From Rosa chinensis (lineage: Eukaryota > Streptophyta > Magnoliopsida > Rosales > Rosaceae): a stretch of DNA of 64,000 nucleotides. Position numbers and translations under genes: made by a program. Under the pieces are notes generated by a model that worked only from the letters and a program-made list of their open reading frames with translations, was not told the origin of the DNA and searched no databases. How positions within the stretch are numbered: the stretch's first letter is position 1; each line of letters begins with the position of its first letter. Where the stretch lies: contig NC_037094.1 in the NCBI RefSeq assembly GCF_002994745.2, positions 12,709,001 through 12,773,000 of the forward strand, written 5' to 3'. This document shows positions 36,534 to 48,265 of this stretch, one piece after another.

Positions 36534-37277
36534 TTGATTCGAGAGAAATTTGAGACGAACAGACGGGGGAAGCGAGGAGGAGTTTTTGATTGGCGGCGAA
36601 ATGAAAAGATTGCCCTCATTGTTGTTGGTTCGGGTTGCTTCCAGGTTACTTTTCGCCTTCTAGGTAACGGGCCCAACTCTGTAGTCTCGCAGTGTTTTTC
36701 TTTGTTTTTTCTTTAAGAATGAGAAAATTACATAAAATGTAATTTAAATAGTTACATCAGAAATGAGTACACGCATGGATGGTCAATGTGATCTAGCAGT
36801 TTGTTAGATTTTGATTTGTAGAAATTGAATTGTTCTTTAATTCAAACAATGATCATAATCAAAATAATTTGATACAATTTCAGACAATAAATTTATTAAG
36901 TAGGTTTGATTCGAGAGAAATTTGAGACGAACAGACAGAGGAAGCGAGGAAGAGTTTTTGATTGGCGGCAAAATGACAAGATTGCCCTCATTGTTGTCGG
37001 TTCGGGTTGCTCCCAGGTTACTTTTCGCCTTCTAGGTAACGGGCCTAACTCTGTAGTCTCGCAGTGTTTTTCTTTGTTTTTTCTTTAAGAATGAGAAAAT
37101 TACATAAAATGTAATTTAAATAGTTACATCAGAAATGAGTACACACATGGATGGTCAATGTAATCTAGCAGTTTGTTAGATTTTGATTTGTAGAAATTGA
37201 ATTGTTCTTTAATTCAAACAATGATCAGAATCAAAATAATTTAATACAATTTCAGACAATAAATTTATTAAGTAGGT
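36534..37277. repeat. 372-bp tandem duplication
   Basis: 36534-36905 and 36906-37277 are near-identical head-to-tail copies. They share GATTCGAGAGAAATTTGAGA, GTTACTTTTCGCCTTCTAGG and AATAAATTTATTAAGTAGGT, with roughly 4-5% difference counted by eye. The block covers the upstream flank of the decayed RS-repeat gene (-), so its old promoter/5' UTR is present twice. Each copy has a 60-codon open frame that is probably meaningless. Confidence 0.93.
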
Positions 37278-37797
37278 TTCGGCTTCAATTTTTATTTACT
37301 CTATCTTTTTTGCTCTGTGTAATATTTTTTATATCTGATTCGATGCTTCATGGATATGAAACAACAAGAATAATTTGACAAAGTGTTTTTCTTCGATCAT
37401 AATTCAAGAAAAATGATGGATATTACATGAATGTATAACTGATATTTTCTTTTTTCATTTTGTTCAAACTGCACTAGTACGATTGGATTCGCTTTCTATC
37501 TGAATTTGATGCTTGATATGAATTAACAAGTCAAATTTGATAACTACACTGCACTATGAATCGAATAATCAACTTTTGGGTTGGACCTGGGTATATCAAA
37601 GGATTACGCATCCTACGTCTAGCATGTTGTTTATTGGTGATTGGCGATAGAGAGGACAAACCTGGATACATCAAATAGTTGTGAAGATAGGATCATAGCA
37701 CACGGTTCAACAACTTTGAGGCCACTAATATTTTTTCTTTTTTCTATCTATTTCTCTCTCTCCTCTCTCTCTACTGCCTGCAATTGTCAATCAAAAA
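37278..37797. other. Upstream region of ndhS
   Basis: The probable promoter and 5' UTR of ndhS. A pyrimidine-rich TCTCTCTC tract at 37748-37772 lies just before the ATG, as is common in plant leaders. The TATA element could not be fixed. Confidence 0.45.
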
Positions 37798-38538
37798 ATG
37801 GCTTCCAACATCAGTCTCCCTAGCTTTCAAGGCCCTCTTCTAAAATCCAATTTCCTAGGAAGAAATGACCTCTCTAATCTGGCCCCCAAGCCTTCTTTCA
37901 CAGTTCAAAGAAGGCCATCCACCCATCACCTGAGAACATATGCCAAGTTTAATCTATTCGAAATCTTGGGAGGCAGAGGGCTCTTAAATGGTGAGCGAGG
38001 TGTTGAGAAAGAGCTTACAAGAAACGTCGAAGAACAAGCACCAGCAGCTGCTGGTGATAAAGCAGAGAAAACAGAGGGAGAAGAAGAATCAGAAGGTTCG
38101 GCAATTACTGCCATTGACAGTGCTCAAGAAGCTGCATTTGAAAAGGAGATGATGGGGCTTACTGGGGGATTTCCTGGTGGCGAAACGGGGTTGCAAAAGT
38201 TCATTGAGAAAAACCCACCTCCCAAGAAACCACCAGCTGCAAACTCTGGAACAACAGCAGCGCTTGTGAGCTCCAAGAAGCCAAAAGCACCTGAGTTGCC
38301 ATTGTTACTACCTGGTATGATCGCCATAGTGAGCAATCCAAATAACCCATATCACATGTACTGTGGCATTGTACAGAGAATCACTGATGGAAAAGCTGGG
38401 GTTCTTTTTGAGGGAGGAAACTGGGATCGGTTAATCACTTTTCGACTAGATGAGCTAACTCGCAGAGAGAAGGGACCACCAGGGAAGAACCCCAGATCCG
38501 CGATTCTTGAACCGCTCCTTAAAAAGGATTCTGAATGA
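37798..38538 (+). CDS. NDHS: NAD(P)H-quinone oxidoreductase subunit S, chloroplast (NdhS/CRR31)
   Basis: A single uninterrupted exon of 246 codons. Residues 1 to about 48 form a Ser/Pro/Arg-rich chloroplast transit peptide (MASNISLPSFQGP). Residues about 60-160 are acidic and Ala/Pro-rich. The conserved C-terminal SH3-like domain (about 170-230) contains LLLPGMIAIVSNPNNPYHMY and GVLFEGGNWDRLITFRLDEL. NdhS is nuclear-encoded and forms the ferredoxin-binding site of the thylakoid NDH complex, which drives cyclic electron flow around photosystem I. The basic patch expected near the ferredoxin site is consistent with RREKGPPGKNPRS. The first ATG is used because it gives the transit peptide, and CAATCAAAAA ATGG context precedes it. 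The gene converges on the KGD4-like gene and appears intact. Confidence 0.95.
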   Translation: MASNISLPSFQGPLLKSNFLGRNDLSNLAPKPSFTVQRRPSTHHLRTYAKFNLFEILGGRGLLNGERGVEKELTRNVEEQAPAAAGDKAEKTEGEEESEGSAITAIDSAQEAAFEKEMMGLTGGFPGGETGLQKFIEKNPPPKKPPAANSGTTAALVSSKKPKAPELPLLLPGMIAIVSNPNNPYHMYCGIVQRITDGKAGVLFEGGNWDRLITFRLDELTRREKGPPGKNPRSAILEPLLKKDSE

Positions 38539-39332
38539 GCCATTGAGCCATTCTCTTTAATTTCTGTATCATAAGCATGTGTACTTATATTCCAAACGTG
38601 CAAATAAAGAAATTCCTAGCTCATATGAAAATCTCTTTATTTCTCTACTGTAAGTTGCACGCACAAGAGAAAAGATATGTCAAGGATGGAATTCAACATC
38701 ACATATTTAAGCTGTTTGACTACATTTATGAATTTCAGCCAGTAGTTGTCGTTCAAACAATGAAAAGTGAACTAGGAGCACTACCAAGTGCTTAAAATGG
38801 TCAGAACGATGTGCAGAATATAAACCTCCATTATTTAAGATCAGGAGAAGATCAGATGCAGCCACCCAACTGCCAAAAAATGGTTAAAACAAATCAGTAC
38901 AGGAAAATCGATTTCAAGTTTATCATATCAGCATTTTGAAAATCTTGATGATAATGAATAATGGCCTAGTTGCATGCTCATAAAGATTAAATTGGTATTT
39001 CACATTACATATAAGATCAGAAGAAGAAGAAAGAAAAATATCACATCAAACAACTACAGTTACAATTGTAAGAGCAAGCAATGATTATCATTTTATTCAC
39101 ACTGATGATGCAGATTTTCAGCCATAATATGTAGATGAAGCATTTATGAGTACTACGTGAACTGCAATACACCTTCAAATGTAATTTAACCCCTAAATTT
39201 TTTTCTGGTAGAAAAATTAAAACTTGCAATGAATCACACACATATAGCCTACTGCATTATTTCTAGAGCAACATCTAGTCAGTGTTCCTGTTTCAGTAAC
39301 TTGAGACTCAACAGATCCCAATGAATCACTAA
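38539..39332. other. Convergent 3' flanks of ndhS and the KGD4-like gene
   Basis: AT-rich, with no coding sequence recognised. It should hold the two 3' UTRs. Confidence 0.5.
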
Positions 39333-40962
39333 TCATGTAACGTAGTTCTCATCCGTATAATACTCGTCGCTTGACCAGTTCGAAGGAATTTCCTCCTGAC
39401 CTATAAAGTGAAATGAATTTACAGGCATGAATTGGTGAAACTCATGCTTCCCACAGCTTTCACAACACCAGAAAATTATCATTAATGACAATTCTAGTGT
39501 GATAATTTAGTAAGAGAAAAGGACTAATATGATGCATCTCATCACTTTCACCTATGCAGACCACTAGTTGCATGTCAGTGCGTGGCCAGTGAAGAGGCAG
39601 GCATTAGGGCTGAAGACTTTGATCCAAGGAAAGTAGATAAATAAAACCACGAATATAAATTATTGCAATACAAGGTGAAAATTTCTATATACCAAAATAG
39701 CCTCAATCTCTTCTTTGGATACTGGTGTTCGTGGGGGTTGTTCAGAAGCTTTTCCTCCCAAAGTTGTTGAAGCCTTTGAACTTGAGAAGAAAGCTTGAAC
39801 AGAATCTCCAGCCAAAGGTGCTGCTGTCTGGGATTCAGAACCTGTTGCAATGAATTACAAAGTTTAAAGACATAAACAAATTGTCTATAAAGAACTAGTA
39901 TTGAAACAAAAAACGATGAGTAAAAAGAGAAGAAGCAAGAAAATTAAGAGTTGGCTCAAAAGAAGCATCAGAAACTAAGCCGAAGAAAATCAAAAATGGT
40001 GTTGTCATGTATATCAAAATATTACTCGTGGATGCAGAGCACAGAATACTCAGCTACTCACAGTGTACTTAATGTCATATTACCAGAGAGTATTATGTTG
40101 TATCATTATCAATCACGATTAGAGTTTCTAACATTGTTTCACCTCATCAATAATCCTCCTTAACCGGCTAACATTACAAACGTATTAGACTGTCTAACCA
40201 AAGACCGATAACCTATATATATTTATATATACACACACACATTATTCTTATTGCAATAGTTAAACATGATCCCACAAGCCTAAAGTACACATGACTGAGA
40301 GCACAAAAGAAATCGACAAACTATAATTCAATAGGCTCCAAAGGCCAGTCTCCATAATTTATGACTATATATTATCCGCCTAAGATGTGGTTTTCCCCAC
40401 TTGGCCTATGTCTCTCTTACAAAAAGCATGAAACAGTTAACTCAATTAAGCAGCACCTCTTCGTTCGTAAAACTGGGGATGCGTTTTGGGGTGTGCTGCA
40501 TTAGTTCACTAACCTCAGGACATAATGGCTCTTCACTTTAGTGGACCGAGCACAGAATTATTACACCCAAACCCAAACCCAAACATTCTGTAACCAGCAG
40601 AAAATTCAAAACTTGTACCAAAGCTTCCCAATAAGCAACCTCCAATAAATTGGCCTAATTACTGTTTACTGTTATAATGCTAATAACATTCTCTATACAT
40701 TAAAATTCCATCACTTCCATACTTCCCCGAAACTTCAATCTAAACCACTATAAAGTTACGAAATCAATCTACCATCTTAGGCCAATTCAACAGAACCCAT
40801 CAGAATTTCAACGCTAAACACCAACCCATCATACATAAACCTTGAAATTGCTATGTGTAAAAATCAGTATGGAAAACTGAAGAGGTACAGACCAGCGGGC
40901 TTTGGATGTCTCTGAGGAAATTTGATGCGAGGGATTCGCTTCATCAACTGGGCTCCACCCAT
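39333..40962 (-). CDS. Small KGD4/mS36-like mitochondrial protein
   Basis: Minus-strand exons 40962-40893, 39841-39693 and 39395-39333 join in frame to 93 residues. The start ATGGGTGGAGCC gives MGGAQLMKRIPRIKFPQRHP. The core IPRIKFPQRHPKP and the later RTPVSKEEIEAIL match the layout of the KGD4/YMR31/MRPS36 family, the small subunit that tethers the E3 component to 2-oxoglutarate dehydrogenase in mitochondria: a basic IKFP..R..P start and a VSxEE(I/M)E end. Middle residues are Ser/Thr-rich. The last exon (EEIPSNWSSDEYYTDENYVT) is less certain. The family usually ends soon after the EEIE motif, so alternative 3' ends are possible. The family call is from motif memory only. Copia element 2 is inserted about 240 bp upstream of the ATG. 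Confidence 0.55.
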
Positions 40963-41198
40963 CTCTCTCTCTCTTCTCTTCTGCCGGAGACGACGACGAC
41001 GACGACGAATACAACAAAGAAAGAAAGCTTCCGATGTCCGTCTGTCCTGAGCAATTTGACAATGCAGAACAAATATCATCACGTTCGGCCCACTATCAAT
41101 GGAATTGGTAATTATTCGGCCCACTAAACAAATCGGTCCATACACCGCCCAGGAAATGTCATCTCATGAATTTTGGTTAATTTGATAATATTACTTCT

Positions 41199-41412
41199 TG
41201 TAAAAGTAAATTGAGATTGGAAATGGTCTACTCATTTCATTTCATAACCCCTTTATATAGGGAGAGAATTACAATGGAAAGAATAATTACAATGATGACA
41301 TTAACTACTGATAGGTTCGTAATCCATGTTGATTGATGTTAATCGGTAATTGCTTGATTCCCTCTCCGTCAATCACTTTGACGAAGGCACACAATATGTT
41401 TTTCCTTTAACA
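41199..41412 (-). repeat. 3' LTR of copia element 2
   Basis: 214 bp. It reads TGTTAAAGG ... TTTTACA on the minus strand. It lies nearest the KGD4-like gene, with its outward edge about 240 bp from that ATG. It carries a TATATA box on the minus strand, directed towards the gene. Confidence 0.93.
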
Positions 41413-41608
41413 CTACCCCTTGTGCCAAGTCAAAGACGAAATGGTGCATGAGTTGTTGCCTCACTAAAAACCTTGCCAAGTAACAATAAAAACCCTGTGG
41501 GACAAAAATACACCTTGGTCGAAGGAAAAGAGCACAACGCACCTTTTACATTTGAGTATGACATGTGTGTGTTAGACTCCCCCTGACGTCTACACCTCCC
41601 CCTGATGC

Positions 41609-42557
41609 TTACATTAATCTAGGGAGCTTGGAAAGTCTTCGCATTCCTATGTTTTTCACATGTTTCTCAAATGTGTCCTTAGGCAATGATTTGGTGAACA
41701 AATCTGCCACATTCTCCTCAGACCTTACTTGATTCATTTGAATATTGAGGAGAGTCTGTTGTTGCTGATTGTAGGACAACTTTGGCGATATGTGTTTTGT
41801 GTTATCACCCTTAATATAACCTAGCTTCATCTATTCGATGCAAGTTGCATTGTGTTCATAAATGCAAGTAGGCTCTTCAGTGGTAGAACTCAAACCACTA
41901 GTCCCTTGTATATGTACAATGATAGTTCTTAACCATACACACTCAAGAACCACCTCATGTAGAACAATGATCTCTGAGTGGTTCGAGGAGGTAGCCACAA
42001 AGGTTTGCTTGGTTGATCTCCAAGATATCTCTATGTTCCCATTGGTAAATACATAACCAGTTTGGGAACGATATGTGGGTCAGATACGTATCCAGCATCA
42101 GCAAAACTGACCAAAACGTCATTTGGCGTTTTAGTGTAGTGAGTGGCTTTTTCGCCATCAACATTTCCTTTAGGGATTGCAGTTCCATCTGCGGTCCCTC
42201 TTGTCTCTCTGTAGGGAAAGAACAGTCCCAAGTCAATGGTTCATTTTAGGTATCGAAAATGTTCTTGATACCATTCCAGTGACGCTGCGTTGGCGCTGAG
42301 CTAAATCTAGCTAACAAGTTCACTGAAAATGCAATTTCTGGTCGAGTATATTTTACTAAGCACAATAATGCGCCTATTGCACTTAAATATGGAATTTCAG
42401 CTCCCAACACTTGTTCGTCATCTTCCTTTGGACGAAATGGATCTTTCCTTGCATCCAAACTTCGACCGATCATGGGAGTGCTAGCAGGATGTGCTTTGTC
42501 CATGTTATATCGCCTGACTTTTGGACATATGCAGACTGGTGGATTAATATTCCACAA
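41609..42557 (-). pseudogene. RT connection and RNase H of element 2, frameshifted
   Basis: MDKAHPASTPM ... SSAPTQRHW (42557-42246) and the RNase H blocks to DLFTKSLPKD (41660) are in different frames. The break at 42246 matches the one in element 1. A second break is near 42060, and a TAG lies near 41832. Confidence 0.8.
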
Positions 42558-43341
42558 ACTCGGTGTTCTAGTTCAAGACCTAGATAGAATCGAGTTTTCC
42601 CAAGATCCTTCATCTCAAATTCGGATTTCAAGTAGCTCGCGGTTTCTCTTATTTCATCAAGAGTACCAGTTATGATATATACTACTACAATTTGCAAATC
42701 CGGAGCTTGTTTTCTTTATGAATACGCAAGGGCATAATTCATCGTTCTTATATCCCTTCCCAATCAAGTAGTCACTTAGACGGGTATACCACATCCGTCT
42801 AGATTGTTTCAATCCGTAAAGTGAGCGTTTCAACTTAATTGCAAACGCACTCTGTGGTTTAGAGTCACTTGACTTGGGTAATGTAAGGCCATTAGGCACT
42901 TTTCATATATATCTCTGAATCTAGATCCTCATAGAGATATGCAGTAACCACATCCATGAGCTGCATTTCCAGTCCTTCGGAAATTACTAAGCTAACTAAG
43001 TAGCGGAATGTTATAACGTCCATTACGGGAGAGTATGTCTCCTCGTAGTCAATTCCAGGGCGTTGTGAGAAACCTTGCGCCACAAGATGAGCCTTGTACC
43101 TCAGGACTTCATTCTTCTCATTACGCTTTCTGACAAACACTCATTTATGTCCTACAGGCTTTACACTTGGTGGGGTTAGCACTACCTGACCCAATACCTG
43201 TCTCTTTGTCAGAGAATCTAATTCTACCTGGATTGATTCTTTCCATTTAGGCCAATCTGCTCTTTGTTGACATTTTTCAACAGAGCGTGGTTCGATATCA
43301 TCGTGCTCTATGATTACTTGAGCAACAGTATATATCATCAA
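42470..43341 (-). pseudogene. Reverse transcriptase of element 2, catalytic motif deleted
   Basis: The RVT_2 domain is recognisable (FVRKRNEKNEVLRYKAHLV, QGFSQRPGIDYEETYSP). TGA at 43141-43143 is shared with element 1. Near 42678 an in-frame net loss of 12 bp relative to element 1 removes the aspartate pair of the YVDD motif, so this copy cannot encode an active polymerase. Confidence 0.85.
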
Positions 43342-44065
43342 TGTGTATGGAAGATCCTGCTATCAACTCATACGTACTCTCGTAATCCTTTGAGATTTCT
43401 TTGTTCTCTGGAATCATTTCAAACATCGGAGCGTCCTCCAGTATTGATTCATGGACATAACTATAATCAGAGATAATCTCATGAGAGAGATTCTATACAT
43501 TGATGATTGGTTTGTGCCTTACTCACCCTATTCTTCCTTGGGTGAGTGTCAATCGAACCAAGTGAGCTCCCCCTCTTCCTTGGGAAGCCACGGCCTCAAC
43601 CACACCTCCACTAAGTGCGGTTGCAGTGCCTCTATCTGCGGCACTGTGTCCCTTGTTGGGGACTTCTAACCTTGCAGGCACATTTGCAGCTGGTATATGT
43701 GATCTCGTCACTTTTACGATATCAGTAAACGCATCAGGCATCGAATCTGCTACGTTCTGAAGATCGATTATTCTTTTCACTTCACTTTCACTTTATGAAG
43801 TGCGGGGATCAAGATGAGACAGAGAGGGGACAAACCACGACAATTCCTGTCGTTCCCTTGGAAAATCCTTTTTCTTATATCCCCCTAACGACGGGAAGAC
43901 TGTCTCATCAAAGTGACAATCCGCAAATCTAGCGGTAGAGAGATCGCCTATCAAGGGTTTCAAATAGTGGATAATTGTTGGGGATTCGTATCCAACGTAA
44001 ATACTTAATCATCTCTGAGGACCCATTTTGGTGCTCTGTGGGGGCGCAATAGGCACATATACTGC

Positions 44066-45360
44066 TCAACTAAATATGCATAAGTGTGAAGTGTCAGACT
44101 CATATTCAGTTACCAACTGGTATGCAGATAATGGTGGGCTAGCTATGAGTCTGAAATGAATAAGTAAAGGTGTGTGCAATATTGCATAACCCCATGCAGA
44201 TATAGGCAGGTTGGTGCGCATAACCAATGCCTTAGCCACCATCTGTAGCCTTTTGATGGTGGCTTCTGCGAGACCATTTTGTGTATGCACATGGGGTACA
44301 GGATGCTCTACATCTATCCAAATAGATATGCAATAATTATCAAATGCTTTTGATGTAAACTCTCCAGCATTATCAAGCCTTATAGACTTGATAGGGTGAT
44401 CGGGGTGGTGAGCCCTTAAATGTATAATCTGTGCTAGGAGTATTGCAACATTTCTTGTGGACAATAAAATGACATGTGACCAGATTGTCGAAGCATCCAC
44501 CAGAACCATAAAGTACTTGAATGGTCCGCATGCTGGATGGATATATCCACAGACATCTCTTTGTATCCTTTGTAAGAATGGAATGTTTTGTTTTGTATCT
44601 TTAGCATAGAAAGGTCTCGATCCTGTTTTTGCTAAAGAGCAGGTTTTGCAGAACAAGTGATGTGCCTTTGAAATAGTCAATGAGGCATAATGGGAGGGAG
44701 GTAGTGCTTCTGGTACTTCAGAAAGCAATGACTGCATTTGAGCAATCCTAGAATCGACAGCTTGCAGTGTGACGGATTTTTCTCCCATTTTTCACTGGAA
44801 AGAAGGGATGTCGGTGTGAGTTCTTGAAAAATACGGATCATCATGTCACGACCTTGGTGCCATAGGCTGTCATGCAAAAGCCTGTATGAGTCAGTGTCCC
44901 ACATTTCATTGTTGATGACAGTATAGGATTCAATGATCCGAATCGTAATGAGGTACAATCCACTAAATTGACTCATAAGTTTCTCTAAGATGTGTTTCAT
45001 TCCACAGTCATTAGATGTAATATCAAGGTATTCAGTTCCATTCTCACGGTGTGTTTTTACTGGATAATCGTTGGCACAAATAGCTTTGAAACATTAACAA
45101 GGTTCGATTAGCTCTTGGTGCATATAGAGCGTCTGTGACTTGAAATGTTGCGCCATTAGGCAGCAAAAATTTGGCAGTTCCTTGCCATTTTATTAGTTTT
45201 TGATAATCCAATCATCGTAGTCACAGAGGAATTATAGGCTATTAGTTCAATGAATAATTGCCTATTTCTTAATATTGTGTGGGTAGTCCCACTATCATCT
45301 AAGCACTCAAGTTCTCCTCCATTCATTCCTACAAATAAATGGGAGGTATTTAGAAAATAT
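44066..45360 (-). pseudogene. Protease, pre-integrase and integrase of element 2, broken
   Basis: DSGTT near 45290 marks the aspartic protease. Pre-integrase (FCKTCSLAKTGSR) and a long open integrase core (VLVDASTIWSHV ... LDNAGEFTSKAF ... HVHTQNGLAEATIKRL) run to TGA at 44066-44068. That stop is shared with element 1. The core itself is better kept here than in element 1. Confidence 0.8.
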
Positions 45361-45836
45361 AATTCATATTCTTTAGAGTATTTCTATTTGCGTAGAATGG
45401 TATTCTTTTCATTCTAATAATTTTTTTCTCTAGATGTATTGCTTTACATATTTATAGTGCTATGTCGAACCATGTAAATATGTGTATAGTAAATAAATTT
45501 GAATAAATTCAGTGCTTCAGAATAAAATTCAAAATTTATTAATAAGCCAACGATAATCAAATCAAGGTCTTGTTCAGAAATCTTATTCATCAATCCATGA
45601 TTGAAAATAAATTTTAAAACCAAACAATAGTCTAATTAAAAATGAGGCATTATGCCTTCACAACTGTCTTTGGAAAATAAAATGAATAAAGCAGATCAGT
45701 CAAGATTGAGAGCATCCATTGACTTAGCAAGTTCCTCTTTGCCATTGGAGTCTGCAACTGTAAGGTTGACGTCTAGGTCATGACCTCCTTCTTCCATATA
45801 GTGAGCCACTTGTTCTTTAGACTCTTTATACCTCTT

Positions 45837-46670
45837 TTAATTGGCTGCTACTCTGTTGTTTGCTTGGCAGTTCTTGTACCAATGCCCAATGAATCCACAC
45901 CTATAGCATGGTTCATTGTCAACTCTTTCCTTTGGCATCTTGTTTCCATGATCCCCATGTCCCTTTCCACGTGGTGTATTGTTGCCACGTGGGTAGGGAT
46001 CAGCACGTCTAAACCCTCTTACATTGGAGTTATTTCCACCTTTCATTTTTCCATAATTAGCCTCGGGAATTTTCTTTTTCCCAGTGGGCCTGGCATTGTT
46101 ATTCAAGATAATCTTATTTTGTCTCTCAGCCACTTGCAGTAGGCTTATCAACTTATTGAAGGTTGTGATTCTTTTGTTGTCATAATCCAACTGATACTGG
46201 TTCGCTAGTATAAAAGCTGAATTAGGAAAGGTGGTAAGAGTCTTGTAGATCATATCATCTTCTGTGATTTCCCTTTCACAGAAATTGAGACGTGCCTTTA
46301 AGCGCAACATGTCCTTGTTGAAGTCATTAACCTTTTTATAGTCAAGCAAGCGGATTCCATTCCACTGAACAGCCAGTCCTGGGAGCAAAGTATCGTGAAT
46401 GTTCCCAAAACGTCATTTAAGGGCATCCCACGGTGCTTTGGGTGTCTTCAACTGAAGGTACTCCCAGCGTAGGCTAGGATCAATATGTCGCCTCAGAAAA
46501 ATTAAGGCATCTGCTTTCACCTTATTAGATAGTTCATCATCTTTGGGATCAGTAATGGTGGCAGTGTAGTCTTTTGCCACAAAGGCAGTTTCCATATCGG
46601 AAACCCAACGATGGTACTCAAGTCCTTCTGGGTCCAAGATGTCAAACTCAGGTCGAGTTGGATCAACCAT
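45837..46670 (-). pseudogene. gag of copia element 2 (one nonsense codon)
   Basis: It starts MVDPTRPEFDILD and is interrupted by TGA near 46413-46415, where element 1 has GGA. It then stays open through the site of the element 1 nonsense codon to the CCHC zinc knuckle (near 45905-45865). A TAA at 45837-45839 ends it; element 1 has a sense codon there. Confidence 0.85.
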
Positions 46671-48265
46671 CTACATAAAACAAGACAGAAGATATAAATT
46701 ATGCAGTCATAAAGACATCCACGTAAATTATTTTCCAAACATATGAATTAGATTTGAAGACCAAGATTCGTAATGGTCACATTGTTTTTCGATGCTATGT
46801 GAAAATACTTTATCACAGTAAGTGAGTGTATAATGCGCATGAATTTTCATTGTCATGGCCAAACGGTATTGATATGTTGCATTAAAAATAATCATAGTAC
46901 ATTTAAATATATCATATAAAAATAAACTACATGACATGCTCAAATTTCACAAATATACAACAAATTATATACTCCACATAATAATAGCAATAATATATCA
47001 TGCGTAAAATAAAATATAAATAATAGCATAATATAAAGGCATGCTTAGGAATAATTATATAAGAGTAAATAAAATTCATAAAACATGCTCACAATTGCAT
47101 AATAAAAACATAAGCAATAAAATATAAAGCATGCTTAAACATAATTATAAATCATGCTTAAATATAATGATATAAAACATAAATAATAAGGCATGCTTAA
47201 AACAATCAAAATTATCTAATTAAACATGCTTAATAACAAAATATAATAAAAACATAAACAATAAAGTATAAAGCATGCTTTGTTAAAATCATAAAATAAA
47301 ATAAAGAAAACATACTTGATTTCAATAAAACAATTCTAACACACGCGTGTGTTGATGCAGGCGTGCGTAGCGATGTTTTTGGGCTTGAGAAAAACTGGGC
47401 CGCTTCCTCTTTTTCAGTAATGGGCCTTGTTTTTTTTTTTTCTGCTTTTTTTCGTTTCAGGGCCTGCTGCTTTTTTTTTTTTGGTTGGGCCCGTCTTTTC
47501 TTTGGCAGGTCAGTCCCTTTTTTTTTTTTTCTGTTTTTTTTTTTCCGCGTTTTTCCTTCTTTCTTTTCTCTATTTCTTCCTTCTGGTTCTTTGACAAAAG
47601 TGGGCGGAGGCTGGGCTGCGGTGTTGCTGTGCGTGTGGGATGGCAGCAGAAGGGACAGAGACACTGGGGAGCGTGCAGAGGGACGAGGCGCTGGGTTGCA
47701 GATCCGGTTGCTGCCGGTGATTGGTGGGATCGGTGATCTGGGCTGCTGGGATCGGTGTTTGGGGCTGGGTTGCAGCAGGGCGCGGGGCTAGGCTGCAAGG
47801 GGTCGCCGGGGCTGGGTATCGGCGCAGGCTGCTGCTGGGATCAGTGTAGGCTGCTGCTGGGATGGGCTGCAAGGCTGTAAAGCAGCTACTGCTGCAAGGT
47901 GAGGTCGGCCAGCTGTGGGTAGACACAGGCTGTGCTATAGGCGTGGACGAGGCCGGTCTGGACTGTGCAGGTGGGAGGCCGCGCGCGATTTGGGATGAGG
48001 AGGAGGTGCAGCGCTTGGCAGGGCTGGAGACCGGTCTGTGGCTGCTGGGATCTGCGAAGGTGGTGTGCTGCTGTTACTGATGCAGGCAGTTTGTGTGCAG
48101 AGGAGGCCCGTGTGGGCTGGTGGTGGTGTACTGCAGTGGTGACGGCGGAGAAGAAAATAAAATTTTTCTTTTTCTTCTAGGTTTTTTTTTTCGTCGGGAA
48201 TAAGAAAGTAACTAAAAAAAACTGATTTTTTTTCTTGGCTATTTGCTCTGAGCGTGCTGATAACG
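46671..48265 (-). other. 5' leader of element 2 with predicted intron 47315-46671
   Basis: As in element 1: a primer-binding-like CGTTATCAGCACGCTCAGAGC next to the LTR, a GC-rich outer leader, then an AT-rich stretch bounded by GTATGTTT and TTTTATGTAG before the gag ATG. Within the AT-rich part GCATGCTTAA-like motifs recur at 47040-47280. Long open frames in the outer leader are compositional. Confidence 0.5.

Noticed and set aside
47363..48180. Long open frames in the outer leader of element 2
   Set aside because: Same reason: homopolymer-driven, both strands open, not conserved as protein between the two elements.
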